This document shows, one piece after another, positions 22,640-33,660 of a DNA stretch of 64,000 nucleotides. The notes below the pieces were generated by a model, which made no database searches, was not told the DNA's origin, and was given only the letters and a program-made list of their open reading frames with translations. Source of the stretch: Vesta saturnalis (lineage: Eukaryota; Arthropoda; Insecta; Coleoptera; Lampyridae); assembly GCA_036346205.1 (NCBI GenBank), contig JARFJB010001965.1, forward strand, positions 5,444,501-5,508,500, written 5' to 3'. Each line of letters starts with the position of its first letter. Within the stretch, counting starts at the first letter, position 1. The position numbers and the translations under genes are program-made.

Positions 22640-22830
22640 TAGCAAGAAGGGATCGAATCCGGTTTGTGATGACTTGTGGAGAACAAATACTTCTACGCAA
22701 TCAATTAGATCATTGCGTTTTTCAAACAATTTAAATGATGTTGTTTTATCCCTTTTACACGAAAAAATAAGATATGATTGTGACATTTTGCACAAACAGG
22801 TAAACTTTCCGATAAATATATTGTGTCGTT
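22640..22830 (-). pseudogene. Upstream part of the repetitive cysteine-motif protein (decayed)
   Basis: The minus strand reads FSCKRDKTTSFKLFEKRNDL then IDCVEVF, resembling the GCDTTSSFF..K.K..KL block that precedes the cysteine motif in the same multi-copy arthropod protein. Orientation and order fit 19650-20207 as the downstream half, split by the 20210-22637 element. The assignment rests on remembered family patterns. Confidence 0.4.
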
Positions 22831-23440
22831 GATCGTTGAACCCTCCCAGGTTTCAAAAAGTAACTAGTATTAACAAATCAACATCTTCACCACCAATAGC
22901 TGTATTTGTTCTATTGCTGTTTCAAGCAGCGTCATTATCAGCTTGTTTCACTATTCAATAAGCACCGACCGTAGCTCTCCTCACAACAATTTACCCCCAC
23001 CACCGCCGCCACTCGAACAATAGAGTAAGAGACAGCGTTTGCTCAAGGTTATACGGGTTATACTGAGCTTCTTTTGGGTATACACGGTGATCAAAGTCAA
23101 GTGTGCACTATTGCTAACTTTTTTTTATTGAAGCTACGTGGTCGGTTAATTAAGACAAGTAGTAGTATTCCTTCCGCTGATTAACGTGATGGAAACAGAA
23201 AAACGATTGAACATCGCGTTTCAGAGTTATATAAAAAAGTGTAGTTTTTTTTTAACTGTATATTTATACCCTAATCCATTGCCAACGCTTTTCTTAACAT
23301 AAAATTATTACGAATTTCAACCTAAAACAAAAAATAAAGGAGATGTGAACTTATCATCTTGGCAGGCATAAAATTTAAAATAAAAACAAAACAAAACGAA
23401 TCAATTGATTTATTTTTTGTTAAAATTATTAGAAAAGCTT
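22831..23440. other. No gene seen
   Basis: Intergenic. A CACGGTGATCA word near 23089 recurs in direct orientation near 23931; the significance is unclear. Confidence 0.35.
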
Positions 23441-23710
23441 AAATTAAATGTTCGAATACATCTCCTCCTTGCTCAATAAATTTTTGGGCAGAATTAAGTA
23501 ACTCTTCTTGTAGCCTTTAAAACCGTACGTTTTTTAAAACTCCGCAGAAATAAAAATCCATTAGTGTAATGTCTAGAGATCGTGGAGGCCAACGAACTGG
23601 TTCCCTGGTAGCAATAATGCGATCATGAAAAAATCCACTTATCAAATTATTAACGTCATGAGTATTGTGTGGAGACTTGCTGAAAAAACACTCTCTAACG
23701 ATCAGCTAAG
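23441..23710 (-). pseudogene. Mariner-like transposase C-terminal remnant
   Basis: The minus strand reads VRWPPRSLDITLMDFYFCG (about 23610-23550), a mutated form of the WPPRSPDLTPLDFFLWG third catalytic block. The usual C-terminus GGDVFEHLI follows near 23450. The rest of the transposase is unreadable. Confidence 0.65.
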
Positions 23711-24026
23711 TTAAAGTCATCAAGAAATTTTTCTAAAACGGTTCGGAGAAAAAAGTAGCGATCGCTTGTTAAAGTGCCTTTGCAAAGTTAACTAAAAACT
23801 GACACTTTTATGTAATAATTCAAGTAGGCGTATCTCAGTTATTTTTAAAGATAAAAAAATAATGTTTGGTATAGAATTTATTCATACATGAGCTTACTTT
23901 AATCTATTGTGAAAATTGGATTTCAATATACACGGTGATCACAAACATTAATTCAATAACATAAGTATGTTCTATACCTATCTCTAATAGTTTCGGAGAT
24001 ATTTAAGTTTGTTCAATTTTTCGTTG

Positions 24027-24169
<143 letters not shown>

Positions 24170-24447
24170 CAGCTCAGTTTGTAAACCATATAGACGTAGG
24201 TCCAATTGTGTAAGTGATAATCTAATATAAATTGAAAGATTTCAATAGTCAAAAATTTTATAGGTGTTTATTGCCAACTGTGATACTTTGAGGGGGCTGT
24301 GTCAATTAACATTTATACAATTGTAATATGTCATGTGCTGTTGATAATTTTATAATTAGTGTTTCAATAATTTATTTAATCTACCTGGGTAAGCTCCTGT
24401 ACTAAATTTTTTAAACATATCCGTAACTTCTTGTTTTCTAATTAATA

Positions 24448-24488
24448 CAGCTTGGAAGAAGTTTTAATTTATAAAACGAAACGTCAGC
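24448..24488 (+). other. Degenerate hammerhead-like hairpin upstream of PLE copy
   Basis: A 6-bp stem GTTTTA/TAAAAC with a 5-nt loop (24461-24477) is followed directly by GAAACGTC. Flanking AGC (24486-24488) can pair with GCT (24450-24452). The region that should read CTGANGA is GGAAGAA, so two core positions differ. It is on the same strand as, and about 190 bp upstream of, the PLE fragment at 24638. Confidence 0.3.
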
Positions 24489-24589
24489 GTTGATTGCGTT
24501 TTATTAAATGACTGCCTTGGTCCTATAACCGATGATTACACGCACACAAACATAATTGAAGGACGCGATAAAGCATATGTATATATGTA

Positions 24590-24593
<4 letters not shown>

Positions 24594-24637
<44 letters not shown>
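24594..24637. repeat. (TA)n array next to PLE
   Basis: A short TA repeat directly abutting the inverted PLE tail at 24638. Confidence 0.95.
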
Positions 24638-24638
<1 letters not shown>

Positions 24639-25440
24639 ACACTAACGAATTACATTTTTATAGTAAGCGATATACTGGTGGTGGAATCTTCTTTTCTGTT
24701 AATGGTATTTGGCTCCCGAGCGATATGGATTCTTTCACTGCCTGAAATACAAGTACAATATCATCACAGAACTAAAAAAAAGAGTAATTGGGTTAAGCAA
24801 CCCTTATTTTCATCAGAAGAATTTTAGTAGCATCATAGTGTTATTGAGATCTAACGATTATCCCATCAAATTTATTCACTCTATATTATACAACAGTAAA
24901 AATAGTAACGATCTGGTACAATAAAAGAAAAATACCGAAAACGTTAGATATTTCAGTATGCCCTACATAAATGGTCTTTCACAGTCATCATTCCGTATCC
25001 TAAATACTGACATGAAAAAATTAGTGGATATTAACTCTAAATCCATTGTGTTTATAAGATTGAATGCAAGGACTGCGAGGGGATCTACATAGGCCAGACG
25101 AAACAATATTTATCCAGACGGATATACTCATACACAAGATTGTTTTGACCCAAACAAAAACAAAAAAGAAAAAACGGCGTTAGCGGCTCACTATTTCCAG
25201 TGCAAACACGAATTTAATTTTACGGGTGTGACAATCATAGCTACTGAACAAAATCTATCGAAACGACTGTACTTAGAAAAAATCCATATGGTTCGGGAGC
25301 CAAATTCCATTAACAAAAAAGATGATTCCACCACCAGTAACATCTTACTATAAAAATGTAATTCGCTAGTGTAGATTAAAATTAAATTATAAAATTCGGC
25401 GTTTGTAATGTACAAATAAAGATTTTAATACGATGCACAC
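24638..25440 (+). mobile_element. Penelope-like element fragment with inverted tail
   Basis: The coding part (about 24715-25352) ends in a GIY-YIG endonuclease. Its 3' sequence (25250-25375) is repeated in inverted orientation at 24638-24745: both contain CGAATTACATTTTTATAGTA and ATTTGGCTCCCGA. Inverted, partly duplicated terminal sequence is a known habit of Penelope elements. A TA array abuts the left end. The RT domain is missing. Confidence 0.75.
24715..25352 (+). pseudogene. PLE linker and GIY-YIG endonuclease (frameshifted)
   Basis: The linker reads KYNIITELKKRVIGLSNPYF and DYPIKFIHSILYN (24730-24890). After a stop, MPYINGLSQSSFRILNTDMK follows. The endonuclease starts YKIECKDCEGIYIGQTKQYL at about 25051-25110, with the GIY and IG residues and the following R of RRIYS. 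A shift near 25127 moves the rest to another frame, which continues to AAHYFQCKHEF and LEKIHMVREPNSI and a stop near 25352. In PLEs this domain nicks target DNA for reverse transcription. This copy is inactive. Confidence 0.8.
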
Positions 25441-26030
25441 AAAATAGAGTCACTCCTTTTGTAAACCAAATCTGGTAATCAATAAATGCGGTATTCGCCA
25501 AAATAAGCAGTACCGAGAATAAAGATCAAATGAGGCTATATCCAGAAACAGCACATCAAATGGTAACTCGGGCGTTGTAGAGTACCTTCTCTACAATCAG
25601 ACCTGGGCGTTCGAATCCAGGGAAACGACTTTGTCATTTATGTAACCATCAAGCTGAATCTAACTTTCGTTCTAAAACTATACGTACCAAACTCGCCCAT
25701 ATGATATTTTTTAAGTTTGTAGGCGTCATTTAGTCGTTATCCAACTTGAATCCGATATGGATAACCATCAATAAATTTGAGGAACCGAATCATAATCATT
25801 TTTAGAAACGGTTAGTTAAAGCCTTCTTTTCGGAGACTGAATGACCTGATCAATGACGTGCGATTTATTATTGTTAGTGCTTCGGTGACCTATTCACATT
25901 GCTTTTTTATTTGAGAACTCTTTTGCTACTGTTGTTTCAAACTTGAGCCATTTCGTTATGAGCGAAAATAATGGTCCACTATTTACACTCTTGCATTATA
26001 ATTCATTTTTAATATACCATACAGAAATTA
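25441..26030. other. No gene seen; possible tRNA-like relic
   Basis: A patch at about 25565-25625 contains GCGTTCGAATCCAGG, similar to a tRNA B box, but no cloverleaf can be drawn. The rest shows nothing recognisable. Confidence 0.3.
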
Positions 26031-26035
26031 AAAAA

Positions 26036-26078
26036 CACCGAACGCGTTTCAATAGCTACGCTATCACCATCAGCGGTC
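26036..26078 (-). ncRNA. Hammerhead-ribozyme-like motif (type I, minimal stem III)
   Basis: Minus-strand order: stem I strand ACCG, core CTGATGG, stem II ATAGC-GTA-GCTAT, then GAAA, a 2-bp stem III (AC..GT with a 2-nt loop), T17, then CGGT pairing with the first ACCG. All expected parts are present; the core departs only at position 9 (consensus A), with one extra base before stem II. Hammerheads with very short stem III are known from Penelope-like retroelements. This one lies just past the C-terminal coding end of a PLE copy on the same strand, separated by a TA array. Predicted cleavage would be after the base at 26041. Confidence 0.55.
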
Positions 26079-26108
26079 GACTAGGACGAACTAAAGAAAT
26101 TTATAATT

Positions 26109-26111
<3 letters not shown>

Positions 26112-26160
<49 letters not shown>
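26112..26160. repeat. (TA)n array in PLE 3' region
   Basis: A TA repeat between the PLE coding remnant (26200 upward) and the hammerhead-like motif. Confidence 0.95.
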
Positions 26161-26166
<6 letters not shown>

Positions 26167-26189
26167 ATATACCATCAGCGAGTAACGCT

Positions 26190-27180
26190 TCATCGCTTAT
26201 CTGGTAAAAATGAAAGTGAAAGTTTAATGACTTCTGACTAACCTAAAAGTCCTTAATCGTCATTATTTGTTAGAATTTGTTTGTTTTTGGAGATCTCTAA
26301 ACTTTCATAGCAATCAAGTTTGTAGTTGTTTCTAACATGTTTGATGAAGGATTCCTTATCTACTATATGATTTTTATTAAACACATTTAGGGCTACATCA
26401 ACGTTTGTATTTGATATTAGCTAAAAGTTCTTTAAAGCGAATTTTGATAGGTCGCTTAGTTTGCTCTACAAATATTTGTTCACAGTTTTTACAATTAATT
26501 TTATAAATTGCGAACCTATCCTGCTAATCTAGTTGATCTTTTGGATTGCCTAAAAGAGTTTGCACATTATTATCGGAAGTAGTGATTGTTTTCAAATTAA
26601 TTTTGGAACACATTTTAGAGAGACCTGTTGTATAAGCAGGACAGTTTGGTAATTTTACATACTTGGATTCGTTACCTAATGTAGTTATATTCTTAACCCT
26701 TATCCTATGTGTTTGTTTCCTAACTATGTTCATAACCACTTCACCTGAAAACCCATTGTAAGCAGCAATTTCTTTAATAGTGCGCAATTCTTTATTATAT
26801 TTTTGAACTGAAAGAGGAAAACTATGCAATCTATGAACCAAAACCGTGAGTTTATGTTGCCTACAGTGAATGGAGCCATTGGTTATGAATATTTTAGTGC
26901 TATTTTTCTTACGATAAGTAAGTCTAGTCTACTACCATTTCTTGTTACTGGAGTACAAGAAACGGGAGACTGTCATTTGCCTTTATCTCATAGGTAAATT
27001 TCATTGTCGGAAATTTATAAATTAAAGTTTCTACAAAGTTCTCAATACTACAAATTTTAGCATTAAGGATCGCAAACACATTATCCTAATAGCCCCAAAT
27101 GAATTTTTAAGACTATCATGCACAAAACAAATTCAGTTGCTCTTCTTGCATTACCGTGAAACGCAGAATTTTTTAATAGT
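26190..27180 (-). pseudogene. Penelope-like element, RT end to GIY-YIG (decayed)
   Basis: The minus strand reads VFAILNAKICSIENFVETLI and KFTYEIKANDSLPFL (about 27080-26950), the PLE RT palm and following region. Then come LTVLVHRLHSFPLS (about 26850), YNKELRTIKEIAAYNGF, YVKLPNCPAY and LLGNPKDQLD (to 26530). CKNCEQIFVEQTKRPIKIRF (about 26480) is a degenerate GIY-YIG core that has lost the GIY-YIG residues. VALNVFNKNHIVDKESFIKH and YESLEISKNK (26400-26270) form the family's C-terminal end. Several stops break it. Confidence 0.8.
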
Positions 27181-27690
27181 TTAAGAGTACTGTTTTTCCA
27201 TCACAATTTGCACCACACTTTTTCTGCGAATAAGAAGCATTTTGTTTAATAGACAATAGCGTGCTGATGCAGAATATTGTCAGTGGCAGTAATATATTAT
27301 TTTTTAGTTTCTAATTCCAATTCCACCTTCTTACCATATCATAGTCCTCTCGATAGACATTCTGTTGACATACTGAAATAGAAATGTCAAAATTTGACAA
27401 CTCTGCTTTGTAAAGAGCCCAAGTAGAATCGCAGGCGTTGAGAGCATGCAAAAATGAAACGTTTGGCTTAACAATATTGAGTATATTTTTGTTTTAGCAT
27501 TACTTACGCCATGTTTTTAAGAGAAAAATTGCTGGTGTAGCTTGGTGGTGTAATTGCTTACAAAATTCTATTATTGGTATCAAATAATAAAAATATAAAA
27601 TAATGAGAGGCCAGGCGAAAAACTTTTGTAAAAGCACCACACGAGTTACAGCACTTGAAGACTGTTTTCGCTTGTTACCTAATAACGGGA
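27181..27690. other. No gene seen
   Basis: AT-rich spacer between the PLE and the transposase fragment. Nothing recognisable. Confidence 0.35.
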
Positions 27691-27699
27691 TATTTTTAT

Positions 27700-28113
27700 T
27701 TTAGATTGCATCCATATCACATAGTCCTACACCAAGGTTTAAATGCTGGAGATTTCAATAACAGACTGGATTATTGTAACTGGCTATTAAATATGATAGG
27801 AGAAATCCTGAAATACTTTCACATATTATGTGGTCAGATGAAGCAACATTTCGGTATGATGGTAGTGTAAATCGCCATAACATACACTATTGGTCAGATA
27901 CAAATCCCCACTGGATGCAGGAGGTCCAACATCAGGGTCGTTGGTCTATAAACGTGTGGTGCGGCATTCTAGGTAGACAAATAATTGGACCATATTTTTT
28001 AAATGAAAGTCTTAATGGGGAAAGATGTTTAGATTTTTTAACAAACGAATTTCCACTTCTTTTAGAAGACGTACGAAAAGTTAACAAATATTACCTTCTA
28101 GATAACGCGCTCT
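27700..28113 (+). pseudogene. Mariner-like transposase fragment (DUF4817-type)
   Basis: YHIVLHQGLNAGDFNNRLDY leads into the catalytic core after a frameshift near 27800. MWSDEATFRYDGSVNRHNIH holds the first aspartate, followed by YWSDTNPHW, INVWCGILGRQIIGPYFL and a region ending at the stop at 28115. The second and third catalytic blocks are missing. Inverted repeats of this copy were not found. Confidence 0.75.
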
Positions 28114-28115
28114 AG

Positions 28116-29479
28116 CCGGAACGGTAACATTAGTATGACAACATTTTTAACTATTGCAGATAGACCAATGTAAGGCCCTTCTAACAAGACTAAAATTAAA
28201 GTTTGACAAAAAATGTTCACCGTTTACATGTTTCTTAAGATATCTCAGGATAGAAAAAAGGTATCGTCATGCGGTTTTCGCCATTTTGTTGCTAATTTGG
28301 TCTATTTTCATAATCCATTGTTAAAACTGCATGCTTCCATTTAATATTTTCCAAAGAAAGGTGGATTTCTAAAAAAAAATACCGCCCTCTAATCTACATG
28401 TTACTTGTTAAGTTGCGTTGAGTATATAACACTTACTTTGGTGGAAAAGAGTTATTTTCAACAAGAGTAAATTTGCGAAGATCGATTAAGCAGAACCGGA
28501 CTTACAGGCGTCTCTGCAACGTCTATAACAAAGACCAGTGTCCCACAATTGTTACTACCACATCGAAGCTTCAAAAGAAGAAGCGAAGGTGCAGCCCAAG
28601 ATGGAAAAAGTAAACGCATTCGCTCAATAGCAAAATAAAGTAAGCCAATAAATAAAGAAGCTGTTGGAGAATACGAAAAAAGACAGAGCCTCAAGTAAAA
28701 CATAAAGGTATGTTATGAATCATACCACATAATCTATTTTTTTTAATTTCCGCCTAGAGAATGGGATATTTTATTATTACCCCAAAAATATGCTGGTATT
28801 AGACGGTTCTCACTAACCTCAAATCTGATTACATGTCAAAATTAATTTAACAGTTGCTACATTTAATTGAAATGAATAGTACCATCACTGAACTGTACTT
28901 ATACTGGAACGCGCATTGGCGGTCTCTGCCATACAAAAGCCGCGAGGCGAGAGAGATAGTGCACAAGAGTTACTCCTGTCCTTTTTCGTAATGCTTTACG
29001 CATGCACTGCGCGAGGGAGCAGACGGCGTTAAAGCACGTCACTCCAAAACAAACAAACCAAAATGTAACTTCAAACCCGCAATTATCCTTTACTTTTTAA
29101 TTATTGATTTTTACTTACTAAATGTATTAACATCAAGGAAAAATACATTCGAGAATAAGTTCCTTCCAGACCCAACAGGCAAAGAGGCGATTAAGTAAAA
29201 TTAATTAACAAGCGCAACGCGAAATAAAGTGATTGACGAAAAGGACTGTGATTCAAGTGCATGAAACACAACTATAACACAAAGAGTTATTCGACAATTA
29301 TTGCAAGTACCCGCATCGCACTCTACTGCACGAATCACTTAAAACAATAGGTCAGCCTTCGAGACACAAAATAAGGTAATAAGTCATCGAGGTACATCAC
29401 CAAAGATGACACCAAAAGAAAAAACCGAGGTCAGTTAGTGCTGAAATTGAGCGAGTAAAAGATCCAATACTAGAACGTC
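28116..29479. other. No gene seen
   Basis: A plus-strand patch at 28480-28630 (LSRTGLTGVSATSITKTSVP in one frame) and a GC-richer patch at 28910-29050 stand out in composition, but neither matches a family I know. Confidence 0.35.
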
Positions 29480-29640
29480 AGTTATAAAGAGTGTTAATTG
29501 ATCCTGGATCACAGGACTAACAGCTCAAGAATTACAATTACCAAACTTAAAGCCACGATCTCAAGGCTGGGAACAACCGATTAACGCCCGTCAAAGTGAA
29601 CATAGCAATCCAAATGCAACCACGGAAATGAAGTAGGTAT
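29480..29640 (+). pseudogene. BEL/Pao-type retroelement protease remnant (N-terminal part)
   Basis: One frame reads VLIDPGSQD at 29491-29517 and the next, after a one-base shift, continues LTAQELQLPNLKPRSQ. The pattern LLD.GSQ..FIT..L...L.LP is the protease start of BEL/Pao LTR retrotransposons. The matching downstream piece is at 31730-31905. It is heavily decayed. Confidence 0.5.
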
Positions 29641-29714
29641 GAATTTAAAGGCTTAATTACGCTGTCAAAAATAACGGCAACGTTACCATTATAAAGTCGT
29701 CCCAATTGGAACTG

Positions 29715-31612
29715 TGTAAATATTATTTGCTAATTATCCTGTTTAATTAAAATGTACAGAAATCATCAAATAATGAATTTATATCCCTTCCGACGTGATT
29801 TTCACAAACGTTGAGAGTTTTGTTACGTCAGAGTCCCCGCCAGTCTATCCACCAATCACTGCATTAGAAGCTGTGTCCGCCCTCCGCGGATTCTAACTAA
29901 AATCGCGAGTCGTGCTACAGACGATCTGTATTATCCGATTCAGCTTATCTTTCTACTTCGCTCCGTTCCGTTCACCTGCATTCTCTCGAGACAACTCGAC
30001 ACCGCCAGCCTGAACTTATCTTATACACCAGGATTTATTACTGCCTCAATCTGCGGTCATCTGCACTTAAGTTAAACATACACCAGTTGATGACTTCACG
30101 TCGGGCAAAACACCCGGTTTAGTCTTTCACTTACTCTATTGGATAGAAAGATTCTCCCCTAATTTCTGCCAATCCTCGAGGTATCAATTAAACAGCGCAA
30201 CGGGTATTTGCCCAGATTCTTATAATTGATACTCCACCTACACACCGTACACCGACTCACACAAACACGCCTACACTAGGCAAAATAATATAAAACCGTG
30301 CCGGAAGCCGAATATTGAAAACAACCGCTTGCAATTAAACCATATTTCAGTCACCCAGTTTCGTAAATTACGAACCCAGTACGTAACAGTGAGTATTACA
30401 TTTCAATCTCGCTAAACCTAATAAACGCTTTCCTACCCGCTCACTTATCGTGAGATATCCAGAGGATAAACAACCTCCTGATTTAATGTCATTGTTAAAT
30501 GCCGTCAGCGTGTTTATTTAACAGCGCTGAATACAAAGTTCCCGAAGATTTGAAGATCCTATGCCGTCCACAGACTAGGTAGACAAATTTTATAACGGTC
30601 CTGAACTTATCCCATCCTGATTGCTTATCGCGATAACCCAGACTTAAAGGAGAAATTCTTCCAGTCTACCGTACCTGTAAAACGTTTAGTTTATCCTGTA
30701 CCTGAAAATCTTTAAAGTAAATCGTTCCGAAGGTTTAAATACTATTAATGTTATTATTAACCAAATTATAGCTGTCGAACAGAAGCGCAAGGAAACTAAG
30801 CGGCCACGCCTTAGCGTGTACCAAAATACAACGAAAGTATTCATTTTCAATTCCAAAGAGTTTAATAACTCGTAAACACCACCAATTCTGTTTTACTAAA
30901 ACTTCCGCTAATTACTAAGAGTAATTAGAAATACATTAATCCACCGTAATTAATAACGTACTGTAAATATTATATAGTTTCTTTAAAATTGACTTTCATA
31001 AAAGGTAGAGGTATAAAAGTTGCATTTATACAATTTAAACTCGTATTCTTTATAAAGCACATAAAACGACAATACTCCCTTTAAAAGTATTGATTTTCTG
31101 TTGACCGTAAAAGCAGGTAAACAGACTTTTTATCACACACTACTATTATAAACATATTTATAATAACTCTTAAAATTTTGCTACTGTCAGCTACTCGACA
31201 GGTCCGGCTTTTACAATATTAAATTTATTTAAAAATAAATAAAATTTCCCGTTATATCGCAATATAAATTATGATCAGTTCTTTTTGAGCGTATAAACAT
31301 CTCGCTAACCGTATTTTCACAGAAAACGTAAAGATCCTGACGACCTCGGCTCCAATCCGTATACAAAAGTGCCCATTGAGGAAATCCTAGACCAACTCTC
31401 GACATCCTGAGTGAGGCTAGAAGTCCCTATCATTGGTACTTCCTGATATTTGTGGTTATTTTACCTGAAGTACTTTGTTTTTTTTACATATCGTTCTTAT
31501 GTTAGTTGTAAAATATTAAGTGTAAATATTTAGATTTTATAAACCAAATAGGAATAATATAAGTCTAAAACCCTTACAAGTATATTGCACAGTGTGACGA
31601 TCCTGGTAATAG
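29715..31612 (+). repeat. LTR-like dispersed repeat, copy B
   Basis: Collinear with 6937-8378 (shared words listed there) but longer. It begins TGTAAATATTATTTGC. It contains hairpin modules CTCACTTATCGTGAG (about 30440) and the palindrome TTATCGCGATAA (about 30625), each preceding a CCAG. No coding potential. It separates two parts of a BEL/Pao protease remnant. The 3' edge, near TGGTCAACCCCAGTAAC at 31611, is a guess: it could be an LTR boundary followed by a primer-binding site. Confidence 0.55.
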
Positions 31613-31729
31613 TGGTCAACCCCAGTAACAACGAACAACACCCCTTTTTATAGAATTTAAAAACCGGTTGAGCTAGACCGAGGCAAATTAAAGTAAAGTT
31701 TAATTAAAGTAAGCAAAATCAGCTTACAT

Positions 31730-31905
31730 GTGATACCCTAGAAAAACATCATTTTAACAGATCCATTTTCATGGGTACTATCCGGAAAGATAGGAGACAA
31801 TAAAAATAGGAAACCTCAAGTTATAAATAGAATAGTACCCACAATAGAAGATGACTAAGCATCCAATAATTGGAAATTGGAAGAAGTCAGGGTTCCACAT
31901 CAATG
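31730..31905 (+). pseudogene. BEL/Pao protease C-terminal remnant
   Basis: The frame reads ILTDPFSWVLSGKIGDNKNR (31750-31810), then VINRIVPTIED and, after a stop, NNWKLEEV. This corresponds to the GWVLSGKI ... FWELEEV blocks that lie between protease and RT in BEL/Pao pol. No RT follows. Confidence 0.5.
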
Positions 31906-33497
31906 CAGTGTGTATTCTTCTCTGTTACATGTAGTGCCGTACTCTATTACGCCTCACTCTTTAACACTACAACCATGAGTTGAATCTACTTTGATTTAAC
32001 CAACCATCATGTAGAGAAAAAAGTTTGTATGAGTTTGGTATACAATTTATTTGAATGAGGGGCGGGGTAATTAACAACGCAACCTCATCTGATTATACCC
32101 GAAAAACTTATAATGAGGCCAAGCAAAAAATATGCAACTTTTCAAATTATTTTATTTTGTATTAGTAATTGAGGGAAATTGGTAAAAAATTAATTAACTA
32201 TGTTTCATTAAAAGTCATGGGGTCAATACCTAACTTAGGAACCTAGTCACAATTTATTACTTTAAATTTATCCTTTATTTACATATTCAAATAAATTTGA
32301 ATAGATACGTATAAATTAATACTTGTCCTGATTGACCTACAATAAGCGAAAATCCTAACTCGTTTAAGATAGGGTCGTGAAATTTGGAGCGCAGTTTTTT
32401 TTATATGAAAGACACCTAAACACTAACTAGCGTAAAAAGCAAGTATCAACTAAGAACGTAGTGAGCATTAAAGAGATATATAATTGGTGGTTATTTTTAT
32501 CCATAAAGAAAAAAAAATTGTGTTATTACGTAAAACAAATTCACTTGAAACCTAGATTTAGTTAATCAATCTATAACCAACTGCTTAGAGTGTTTCACGT
32601 ATATACAACATATCAATGATATTTATTTCAACAAATAATTTTCTTACGATTGAATATTTACATATGTTATAGTTCAAGGCTTGTAATAGTATCATGCAGT
32701 TTAGTAAACTTTTCGATTGTTGGCTGATCTGTCAGCTCATGCATAATACATAAATCATCCTTATAACATTTAGTGAGTATAGGGAAATCGTAGCAGTGAC
32801 AAACTAGCCGACGTTTTCACCTTTCTTGCAGGAATCGGATGAACTCCATTTAGATTTAGCGAAACTAATTACTAATAGTGTACAAGAATTGTATATTCGT
32901 ATTCACAATCAGTCCACATCAAAATGTGACTGAATTGCGGTCTGGTTCTAACCAATTTTATAGAGTAAAAACTTGTACGATAACAACCATCTTTATAAGA
33001 CTATTAATGAAAAGAACTCAGAACACCTACATCAGTACATTTTTTTTTAATTTCAAATTTATAAAATTTATATTTACAAGTAAGTTTAACAGAAATACTT
33101 TATATCTATGCTACTTTCTATAATATCAATTTCAAAACGCTTTCCTAGTTTTACTGCTACTTACGTACAATATTAATAAATTAACAAATGCTAATCATTT
33201 TATTATTCGGGATGAATTGCTATTACATTTATCACGAATGAACAGCTTTTTACATGTAACTTACCCATACCAAAGGGATATTTTCCGATAACATGATTAT
33301 CGTAACTCGGAATGCTAGCAGCATTACGCAAGCAAACCAGTAATGCATCCAAGTCATAGTTATGAAAAGAAACTATAGTTTACCTACTGACTACCGTTTA
33401 TAATTATTGCATACTTTGTTATAAAAACTAATGTTCGTAATTAATGAAATTAATTAAAAATTATTACTAATTTTATTAAATACATAAATAAAAAGTT
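31906..33497. other. No gene seen
   Basis: AT-rich. Short frames only. No repeat partner recognised in the window. Confidence 0.4.
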
Positions 33498-33571
33498 CAC
33501 CTCGAGTAGGATTTGAACCTACGGCCCGTACTTTGCTACAGTACCGCGCTAACCAACTGCACCATCAAGGT
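33498..33571 (-). tRNA. tRNA or tRNA-like cloverleaf, anticodon AGC (Ala?)
   Basis: The minus strand folds into a full cloverleaf. The 7-bp acceptor ACCTTGA/TCGAGGT has one G-U pair. The D-arm is GTGC/GCGC around AGTTGGTTA. The anticodon stem GTACT/AGTAC carries the loop GTAGCAA. The variable loop is GGGCC. The T-arm GTAGG/CCTAC carries TTCAAAT. The 34-36 triplet is AGC, which would be alanine. However, an A1-T72 end pair and a missing G3-U70 are unusual for tRNA-Ala, so a tRNA relic or SINE head is possible. No body resembling a SINE follows. Confidence 0.65.
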
Positions 33572-33660
33572 TCAAGCCCCCATCGATGTAAATTTTGTCT
33601 TTATGTATGTAAAACTGATGTAAATTCTAAATATGAGATTACAATCAAATTACTTATATT

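Noticed and set aside
23085..23945. CACGGTGATCA at 23089 and 23931 as terminal repeats of one element around the 23441-23710 transposase remnant
   Set aside because: The two copies are in the same orientation, not inverted, and flanking sequence does not match.
25560..25625. tRNA-like GTTCGAATCC sequence
   Set aside because: Only a B-box-like word; the stem around it has the wrong loop size and no cloverleaf forms.
28458..28703. Minus-strand 81-codon ORF
   Set aside because: Leucine/serine-rich chance frame; the plus strand looks no more coding, and no family is recognised.
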